Shown here in pieces: positions 56,161 to 64,000 of a DNA stretch of 64,000 bases. The DNA lies in NCBI GenBank assembly GCA_001600095.1, contig BCIX01000006.1, positions 1,240,001 to 1,304,000 on the forward strand. Reading direction: 5' to 3'. The position numbers were made by a program, and so were the translations under genes. The DNA is from Bullera alba (taxonomy: Eukaryota; Basidiomycota; Tremellomycetes; Tremellales; Bulleraceae). The notes under the pieces are model-generated. The model was not told the origin of the DNA. It did no database searches and worked only from the letters and a program-made list of their open reading frames with translations. The stretch's first letter is position 1, and the number at the start of each line of letters is the position of its first letter.

Positions 56161-57007
56161 ATGCCCACGGATTTGCCCTATGCCGCTGAGGCCGAGTCCT
56201 CCTTAGGACCGGAAGAGCTCGAGGTGGGTGGCAGACGACGAAGCATAGAGAGGTATAGGGAACTGACAACTGGGTAGGTGCTCAGGAGGCAGTATTACCA
56301 GGAGATAGAACAGGGACATGTGACGACCCAGTCGAAGTTCAACTACGGTGAGTGGACGCAGTGGAGTGGCCACAAGGTTTGCTGGAAGTGTCGAGCGTCG
56401 GTCTCTTGGCTGCCTCATACTTTCATCATCACATACACAGTCATTCACCGCTAGACTCCGACACGACGTCCTTTGCCTAAGAAGGCGCAGATGCTGACCG
56501 TGCCATAGGATGGGGCCTGATCAAGTCGCCGAATGCGGATTTGCAAACGGAAGGCATCAAGCTATTACAGGGTGAGTCAAGTCAGCACCGCTTGCACCGC
56601 TTGATGATGCATTGACGCATGAGCTGCAGAGATCTACTCTGCCTCGCCGTCGCATAGGCGGGAATGCAGCTATTACATCGCCGTGGGGTATTACAAGTTG
56701 AAAAACTACGCCAATGCGAAGAAGTTCAACGGTTGGTGCCTATAGCTCCCGTCGATACGGACCCGGTGCTGACGGACGGGCAGATCTGCTGCTGCAGCAT
56801 GAACCGTCGAACATGCAGGCTCAGTCGTTACGGACCTTGATCGAGAGGGGCGTCACGAGGGACGGCTACATCGGTGGGTCGAGGTCATCTTATCAATCCA
56901 AGGGTTTAGCTGACGCTGGGGTTATGGTAGGCGTTGGGATCCTCGCGGGAGCAGTGGCAGTCGGTGGTATCGTCTTAGCAAGCGTATTGAAGAAGGCGAG
57001 GAAGTAG
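56161..57007 (+). CDS. FIS1: Mitochondrial fission protein Fis1
   Basis: Tail-anchored adaptor of the outer mitochondrial membrane and peroxisomes that recruits the dynamin fission machinery. Start MPTDLPYAAEAESSLGPEEL. The TPR-like core is complete: VLRRQYYQEIEQGHVTTQSK, NYGWGLIKSPNADLQTEGIK, SHRRECSYYIAVGYYKLKNY and DLLLQHEPSNMQAQSLRTLI. The last intron is removed through GGTTATGGTAG to join GYIG to VGILAGAVAVGGIVLASVL, the single C-terminal helix, which ends with the basic KKARK that directs tail anchors to mitochondria. Six short exons; length (about 155 residues) is standard. Confidence 0.95.
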
Positions 57008-57691
57008 GACGCGAGTACGGTTTAGTAAACCAATACACGAGCTGCCCAGGATGATCATCTTCAGTTATGAACCACGAGATGCTGTTGTACCTTTGATGGA
57101 TGTGTCGCCTACCGCTGCGCTCACCCTGTATGCCCTCGGCGCTACCTCACTGCTCGTCGTCGTCATCATGCCTGACCCCGCGGCGATGTCCGCAGTTACG
57201 TCGCCGGTTGAACGATGCAGAAGCCGGCGGGATCAGATCTCTCTCTTGTGACCTGCCAAACTCGAACACCGTACTTTTAGCATTTGAGTGACAGAGGTCA
57301 GGATTGGTATTGGAACCATTGTCACTGGGCAAAGCAACAGGGCGCTTGGACTCGCCCCTTGGCTTTCGGACTCGGCTGCTCGACTGGGAAATACGCTCTA
57401 GGTAACTGGTCGACGATCGGCCGAAGCACAACGGGTGAGTTTTGAGGGTTTTAGGCGCAGCTCGTCCTGGAGATCGTGGGCTTTTTTTTCACCAACAACT
57501 CTGGTCATCGGCGGTATCGGGTTTGCGACGACGACCGCCAGAGGCGAGCGCAGAGTGGGTCTTGAGATCCTACGACTGTGCATGGAATGACGGGAGGAGC
57601 TTGTGTATACATACACTGAAGGAACTGGGTTGAGAAGCCGAAAGGAATCGTCATCGAGCCCGAGCTCGAAATCTACGTTTAGGCGCTAATC
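57008..57691. other. Tandem intergenic region
   Basis: 684 bases between FIS1 and mitoferrin. A T9 tract lies near 57480. No gene is supported. Confidence 0.4.
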
Positions 57692-59342
57692 ATGGCGAGC
57701 AGCGACCACACGACCACCTCAACCATCGCTCGCTCTCAGATCCATAACGACCCATACCCAAAAGTACCCAAGGACACATTGATAGATCCATTCCCACATA
57801 CTGCCATCGGAGACGCAAGTTCGCAGATCGACATCCAGTCGGACATTGAAATAAGCGCCGGTAGAGCCAACTTGTCCTACAACATGTCGACTGCCGCTGG
57901 ACCAAGCGGCTCCAACCCCAGCACTAGCACGACACTACCACCACAGGCGTCCTCGAGTGTGCATGTCCACCCGCATGGCGCCCACCTGGACAGAACGACG
58001 GGTGCCGCCGTCGCAGGGATAGAGGACGATGAGCACGACTACGAGTCGTTGCCAGAGGGATATGGCTGGGCCGTCAACATGGCCGCTGGAGCCCTGGTAC
58101 GTTTGCCAATCGATGGTGTAGTGTGTGTTGGGGTACTAATCAGCTCGTTATTCAGGCTGGTATTTCGGAACACTCTGTCGTCTTCCCCATCGACTCTATA
58201 AAAGTGGGTCCGGATTTCACAGCTACCTGCCCCCCCTGGCTCTAGCTGACCCCGCTGGTAGACCCGGATGCAGATTCTCCCTTCGCTCACGCCCTCGGCC
58301 GTGCTTGCGGGCGGAGCGGGTCCCCCTGGTGCCAATATCGCCGGAGGATCAACACTGCCTCGACCCGCACCCGCACTCACCACCATCACCCAGCATTTCA
58401 GGTCGATATCGACGACAGAGGGTGTGCGGTCGTTATGGCGCGGTGTGGCGTCTGTGATCTTGGGAGCGGGACCGGCGCATGCGGCGCATTTCGGAATGTA
58501 CGAGTTTGTCAGGGAGATCAGCGGGGGCAAGAACGACGGATGGTGGGGTGTCGGCGGCACAGGTGGGTCCCAATGCTGCAATCTGCTAGGGCGTTAAGGC
58601 TGAATGTGTTGTAGCTCTCGCAGGGGCTGCTGCGACTGTATCCTCGGACGCCTTGATGAACCCCTTCGACGGTGAGTCTCCCGAGCAGAGTGACCAGGTG
58701 CACCGCTGATGACGCCCAGTGATCAAGCAGCGGATGCAGTTGCGAAATTCGCCCTATCGCAGCGTGATGCAATGCGCCAAAACCGTCTACGCTAGGGAAG
58801 GCCTCACCGCATTCTACGTGTCCTACCCCACGACCTTGACAATGTCGGTGCCATTCACCGCGGTGCAATTCTCCGTGTATGAGAGTTTGAAGAGCTTGAT
58901 CAACCCCGACGGAAGCTATTCACCCATTACGCACGTCACCGCCGGTGGACTGGCCGGTGGTGTCGCCGCGGCAGTCACAACTCCTCTCGACGTGGCAAAG
59001 GTAGGCCACCCGCAATCAACACTGATGACAGTGCTGATTCGTTCTTAGACCCTACTGCAGACTCGAGGATCGTCGACGGATCCTCGAATACGGCAGGCCA
59101 GGGGAATGGGCGAGGCTCTGAGGATAATCCGGGAGAGAGACGGTTGGAAGGGGTTGCGAAGGGGGATGCTACCGCGAGTACTGACCGTGGCACCGAGTAC
59201 CGCCATCAGCTGGATGAGTTACGAGTTTTTCAGTGAGTACATGTCGATCACCCCAGAGGAGGCAATGCTGATATGAGGGTGTGTTGCAGAAGTGCTCATT
59301 AGGCAAAAGGGACACATGCCAGAGACGGGCCAGGCGGTGTAG
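57692..59342 (+). CDS. Mitoferrin, mitochondrial iron carrier (Mrs3/4 type)
   Basis: A mitochondrial carrier with three repeats of two helices, importing iron into the matrix for haem and Fe-S cluster synthesis. Repeat 1 has AGISEHSVVFPIDSIKTRMQ, repeat 2 SSDALMNPFDVIKQRMQLRN and repeat 3 GGVAAAVTTPLDVAKTLLQT, each with the Pro-x-Asp/Glu-x-x-Lys/Arg signature. LTMSVPFTAVQFSVYESLK and GAGPAHAAHFGMYE are typical of mitoferrin. The start at 57692 adds about 120 polar residues (MASSDHTTTSTIARSQIHND onward) before helix 1, longer than in yeast Mrs3. The in-frame ATG at 57884 (MSTAAGPSG) gives a shorter form. Six or seven exons. Confidence 0.92.
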
Positions 59343-59724
59343 CGGAGTGTAGTCACTAGTGGAGTGGAGTGGGGTCGTGGCCCGCCCAGCGGGCGGGCTG
59401 GTGGAGTACCTAATCAATGAGAATATGAACAACTTGTCAACAGTCTATTCCGCAGGGTTGGACGCTGTCCGACTGTATTGCGAGTATCACTAGGACCTCT
59501 CCTCCCAACTAGCGCTCTACGTCTACCCTCTGCATTCTCTATGGGTGTCCATACACCTGAGGGGGATGGTATGGTGGAAGACTTGCTGCAGTGAAACTAT
59601 TTCTTCCCCCCATTTAACATGTTCGAGCTTTCGGTCAGTCCAGCACCTACACCTTGCCTATACTCTACGCTAGATCAACTGTATACCTACTACACCTTCC
59701 CAGCCGTCCTCAATAGTCGCCAGG
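59343..59724. other. Tandem intergenic region
   Basis: 382 bases holding the mitoferrin 3' end and the FIP1 promoter. A short GC inverted string (GCCCGCCCAGCGGGCGGGC) lies near 59380 and could form a hairpin in the mitoferrin 3' region. Confidence 0.4.
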
Positions 59725-62395
59725 ATGGACGTTGATGACGACGATGCGTTCCTCTATGGCGACCAATCGCCCCCAGAGACGAAAGCGCCTCTGCCAGCTC
59801 CAGCTGAAGGTGAGTCCGGATTTCGGGCAAATTCGAGGGCTCTGCAATGTGCAGTCTTTGGGCAGATGAGCTGGTCTGTAGTCCAGCTCTCCACCAGAAG
59901 TTCTGCCAATGCGGGGATGCTATCAATCGACAGCTATTCTGCGTTAAGTCTTGTAGCGCCATGAGCTGATCCCAACTTTAGAGCCAAAAGCGCCAGCGGC
60001 AGCGGCATCTGGCCTCTCTGCCTCAATGGCCGCGTAAGTCGACCTCAATGGTCAATAGTGTTTGAGATAGCCCGTGCTCATACATGGCTTCTTAGATCCC
60101 TAGCGGCGTATGGTATCGATCCGGGACAGGCGGTAGCGGCTGAAAACCCAGAAGACGGTGGTGTGGAGGAAGATGACGACGAAGAAGAGGAGGACAGCGA
60201 GGACGACGAGGATGTCCAATTCGTCCTCAGTGGCCAGGCGTCGAGATTGGACTTGAGGTGGGTGCACATTAGGATCAGCTCCCCGCTCTCCCTCCACCGA
60301 GACACAGCTGAGCAGAGACTGTAGGAAACCGCAACAGGCGCCGAGTAATGTCATTGGGATAGGAAAATGGGCACACACGTCCACTGGCCAAGTAGCCCCC
60401 ACCCCTCAGCCTGCCACCAAGTGTGAGTGAACACATCCTGCGTAAGATCGCAAAGCCCTGATTTTGACGATATTCGACTTTGTAGCCAACGCCGTCAATC
60501 AAACGACCGAGTACAACCCCTCCCTCCGCCCCGGCTCAACAGCCGCCAACCCCACGGACGGCCTCTCTGCGACTCAGATCAACGGGCTAACAAACTCGAC
60601 TATCCCGCCGTCCGGCGATGCCGGCACTGCCCCCAACGTCGCCACAGACGCACCCAGCAATGGAGTCGTCGCACCCGGTGCTCTACCCCCGTCTTCCCTT
60701 CCCGTAGTCACTGTCCCCCCTGGGCAATACAGATTCGACCCCATGAATCCCAGTGGCATCATCCCGTCCACCGGCAACTCGGTGTATGAGATTGACATTG
60801 CCCAGTTCGAGGGCAGTGGTCAGCCGTGGAGAAGACCGGGGAGCGATCTGCAGGATTACTTCAATTTCGGATTCGACGAGGTCTCCTATCCAAAGTTTCT
60901 GCGGTACAAGCAGGAAATGGAGATGGGAAGGAATGCCCTGGTGCGCTAAAGCGTTCCCTCACTAAAGCTGTTATTGACCCTCTTTGCAGATGACACTCCC
61001 GATGGGAGGCGTTCCGCCAGAGGTGGCACAGTTGTTGCATATCAACATGAATCAGGGGATGGGGTTCAATCCACAGCAATTACAGGCGATGCAGCAGGCT
61101 ATGCAGATGCAGGGTATGCAGGGTATGCCGGGGATGGGAATGCCGGGGATGGATCCAATGGCGATGATGGCGGCTCAGATGATGGGCGGAGGGCCACAGC
61201 AGCAGCCACAACAACAGCAACCTAGGCAGAATGGTGAGTTCCAGAATATCACCCGTTTTGTCCGGACCAGCTGACACCCTCTAGTTCGACCCAGTGCGAC
61301 GCCCGTGCCGGCCCAAGCGACCCAGGCGAGCCAGAACGGGCTTGAGCCTGGAGAAGAGGTCAAATTGGAGGAGGGCCAGGAGGTGAGTCGGCTGTCATGT
61401 CAAGATGAAGCGCATTCAGCTGACGTCGTTCTAGGACCCCACAGTGCCGGAGCCCGCTCAGGGGGGACAATTCTCCGGTCGGGGAAGGACGCCTTCCGCA
61501 GTGCCACTCACTGGTGGCCGGGGTGGAGCAGCCATGCGAGGTCGTGGCGGCGGTGAGTAGCTTACTGTTGTGAGGCCAGACTCATCCAGAAGCTAAGTAC
61601 GTGTCTAGCCATACCATCTGGTCCAAGGGCCGTGGCGACCGGCGGTCTACCCACGAATATACCGAAAGGACCCAAGGCCGGACGGTTCAGGGACAAGGAT
61701 CGTGTCGAAGTCGCTGGATCCAACGCCCTGGATTACGGGGACGACAATGCCTCCAACGCCGCTGCCGCGGAGGCCATGAGTCGCAGCGTGTCCGTCGGAT
61801 CGCCCGTCAAGTCGGAGAGGAGCCGGCGCGAGGGGCGCGAGGGTCGCGAGGGTCGCGGGCAGCGCGACCGTAGAGGGCGCGAGTACGACGACGAGTCTGA
61901 TCACAGTGGGAGTCGGAGTGGGAGTAGGAGCACAAGTCCGAGTCCTGTGAGGAGCGTGAGGAGCCGGAGTCGGAAAGCCGACGACAAGTCGAGGCGGGAC
62001 AGGGCCGGGGACAAGTCCGAGCGGCGGAGCCGGTCGGACAGAGAGAAAGAGCGAAGTGACCGGGGGGAGAAGGAGCGGGACCGCGGCGAGAGGACTCGAG
62101 AGAGGGACAGAGGCAAGGAAAGTCGGGACACGAGCCCTGGGACGTCTAGGAAGCGAGAGAAGAGGAAGAGGGAGGAGGGAGGGGCTGGGAATGCCGTCCT
62201 AGGCCCCGGGGGCTGGGAGAGTGAAGAGGAGGAATCAAGGTGAGTCGGGCGAGCCAGCGAGCCAGCGAGCGCGAGCGCGAGCGACAGCGAGCCACCGTGA
62301 AGAGAAATTGGTGCGATGCTGACACTACCCCCAGACGGCGCAAAGAGTCGAGCGAGGAGGAGGACCGGTATACCCGGAAAAGCAGGCGGCGTTAG
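59725..62395 (+). CDS. FIP1: Pre-mRNA 3'-end processing factor Fip1
   Basis: A cleavage and polyadenylation factor subunit that tethers poly(A) polymerase in the nucleus. Start MDVDDDDAFLYGDQSPPETK. Acidic N-terminal region with VQFVLSGQASRLDLRKPQQA. The diagnostic Fip1 motif is GQPWRRPGSDLQDYFNFGFD, followed by EVSYPKFLRYKQEMEMGRNA. A Met/Gln/Gly-rich low-complexity segment then appears (QAMQQAMQMQGMQGMPGMGM). The C-terminus is a long Arg/Glu/Ser-rich domain (SRSDREKERSDRGEKERDRG) like the RD/RE tail of animal FIP1, which binds U-rich RNA and is absent from budding yeast Fip1. At least nine exons; the last ends SRRR. Confidence 0.92.
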
Positions 62396-62832
62396 GTAAC
62401 ACAACCCAAGTTTGCGCGAGGCCTAGGGCTTTGGTATGGTCCTATGTCCCATGCAGAGCAGTCGCAGTCCTGTTCCCATCCCAAGTTTCTGGCTGGCGCG
62501 ATACTGTGTCTGACACCTACGTTGTATCACGCCAAAGCAAAGTGAAAGACAGAGCGTTCAAGTCACTGTATCGTGCCTGTCATCCCAAACACGTGTCAGG
62601 CCGCGTTCAGTGCTTACTTCTCAGCCTCGCGTGAACACGATGTACATATCGAAGCTCTATAATCGCCATGACATACTGCCGCCTCGCAGCCAAGATAGAC
62701 CGCCTCCATCTCCCACCGCCTTCCTCTTGACGCATTTGCAACACCCGACAAGTGACAGATCAACGACTCCTTTCCCACCTCCTATCCCCACTCCTCAGCA
62801 CTTGACCCATCCTTCCTGACAAGAGCCCGACT
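62396..62832. other. Convergent intergenic region
   Basis: 437 bases between converging stops of FIP1 and the phosphoribosyltransferase. Nothing recognisable. Confidence 0.4.
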
Positions 62833-63897
62833 TTAGGGGTTCCTCGACCGCGCTTCGTCGTGCTCTTCGATATCGCCATCGCATTCCCAGGGGTACGCGA
62901 GCCAGACGTCGGGCGTGTCCACCGCCGAGAAGTACTTGACCGAGGGGGGCAACTCGCCGGCCTTTGGCTTGAGCCTGGGTAGGGGCAGGGTGTCAGCATA
63001 CAGCGTTTCCAGCGGATTGCCGCGGGGCAGGGGGTCTAGACTCACTTGTTGTGGACGACGAAGATACCCAATTTCGTCTCGTCTCTCAGCTTGGCACGCA
63101 GGGCTTCGTCCTTGACCTCGGCGAGCTGCTCCTCAATGTCCCTCTGGAGCTCTTTAATCGTGTACCTAAAATCTCGGTCAGCTGTTTCCACAGAACGAGG
63201 TGACGAGGTGTTGGGCCGACACGCACACAAGGGTCGTTCGGGTGTCGTCTACCTCGTCGACGACGAGGATCCGTCTGCCCAGTAGTCCTCCATGGTTGAA
63301 ATTCGTTCCGAGCTGGAGTACACCTTGAGTCAGCCTCTGCCCTCTGATCACAGCCCATCCAGGCCAGGCCAGACTACTTACGGTGGAGAAATCGAGCCAT
63401 TGCGTTCTGACTACCTCTGTGCCAACTTTCTCCGCAATCTACGGATACACAATCAGTCCAACCGCCAGGTGTGATCTCGAATCGCTGCTCACCCCGCCCA
63501 TGGACTCGTAGAGGACCAATCCGACGGCCTGGATGGGAATGTTCCTCTTGACGCCCCCAGAGTCGACTTTGCAGAATGTCCTGAGGATCCGAGCGGGAAT
63601 AAAGCCTCCGCCTCCAATGGCAATGAAGAGTGTGGGAGCTAGGGAGGATGGTCAGTGTGCTGTACAATTCGCTCGAGGCGAGCTGTGCTCGTATAAAGAG
63701 ATTGGCATTGGAGAGGAACGGGAGGGACACACCGAACTCCGCTTTGATACTCTCAGCTGTCTTCTGGATAGCCTTGTGGATGTCATTGTAGCTCAGCCTC
63801 ATCCTACATGGGTCAGCGGGTCCAGAGTCTACAGAGATTGACCAGTCACGTCAGGTCCGTTGCTCACATTGGCACGTCGTCCGTTGGGTTTCCCATG
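62833..63897 (-). CDS. HPT1: Hypoxanthine-guanine phosphoribosyltransferase (Hpt1 type)
   Basis: Purine salvage enzyme joining hypoxanthine or guanine to PRPP in the cytosol. Start MGNPTDDVPM, then RLSYNDIHKAIQKTAESI. FIAIGGGGFIPARILRTF is the first PRTase loop, RTQWLDFS follows, and RRILVVDEVDDTRTTL is the PRPP-binding motif with its two acidic residues. LGIFVVHNK and YFSAVDTPDVWLAYPWECDG match the C-terminal part of yeast Hpt1, which favours Hpt1 over Xpt1. Introns are short; the first splits the second Met codon region at 63887. The end is EARSRNP. Exact base preference (guanine, hypoxanthine or xanthine) cannot be read. Confidence 0.9.
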
Positions 63898-64000
63898 GCG
63901 AAAAGGTTGTTTGGGGTATGAGATAGATGCTGAGGGTTCTAGTGTTAATGCTACAGTAGCTCTATCGTTGCTGTCGTAGTATGGGTGTGAGGTGTTGATG

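Overview
This window is a gene-dense nuclear segment of a fungus, most likely a basidiomycete yeast-like fungus of the Tremellomycetes. The evidence is the gene set (GH78 rhamnosidase, D-amino-acid oxidase, FIP1, RPC4, eIF2-beta, FIS1, mitoferrin), the many short introns of about 40-75 bases with GTGAGT-like donors and CTGAC-like branch points, and the alternating strands with short gaps. I count 30 genes that look intact, one gene relic (gamma-glutamyltranspeptidase) and one probably decayed gene copy (Zn-cluster protein). I saw no tRNA, rRNA, CRISPR or intact transposon.

Layout. 0.1-3.7 kb: a fungal HoxX-like formyltransferase/crotonase fusion (-). 3.7-6.1 kb: a mostly empty stretch ending in a gamma-glutamyltranspeptidase relic. 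6.2-11.1 kb: MRE11 (-) and NSE4 (+) head to head. 11.4-16.3 kb: PPIL3-type cyclophilin (-), a membrane protein (+) and a 3-hydroxyacyl-CoA dehydratase (-). 16.5-21.5 kb: eIF2-beta (-), mitochondrial ATP synthase gamma (+) and a zinc-finger/LysM protein (+). 22-30.5 kb: CSN1 (-), inorganic pyrophosphatase (+), SWI5 (-), a TatD-type nuclease (+) and an aldo-keto reductase (+). 30.5-35.1 kb: the accessory-looking part, with a convergent pair of related Zn2Cys6-like proteins, one decayed, and a 1.9-kb repeat-bearing spacer. 35.1-41.3 kb: GH78 alpha-L-rhamnosidase (+), a small unknown protein (+) and a mitochondrial-type ATP-dependent DNA ligase (-). 41.7-48.4 kb: RPC4 (-), TPT1 (+), IST1 (-) and TAF6 (+). 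49-57 kb: a mucin-like membrane protein (+), D-amino-acid oxidase (+), a second aldo-keto reductase (+), a small unknown protein (-) and FIS1 (+). 57.7-63.9 kb: mitoferrin (+), FIP1 (+) and an HPT1-type phosphoribosyltransferase (-).

Most genes are housekeeping genes in head-to-head or tail-to-tail pairs; there is no operon or biosynthetic cluster. Recurrent themes are genome maintenance (MRE11, NSE4, SWI5, DNA ligase, TatD), mitochondria (ATP synthase gamma, ligase, FIS1, mitoferrin) and RNA metabolism (eIF2-beta, RPC4, TPT1, TAF6, FIP1). The most interesting objects are the HoxX-like protein in an organism group with no NiFe hydrogenase, the convergent Zn-cluster pair beside a repeat-bearing spacer, the eIF2-beta start codon interrupted by an intron, and the extra mitochondrial DNA ligase. 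Coordinates of multi-exon genes run from start codon to stop codon; introns were placed by eye.
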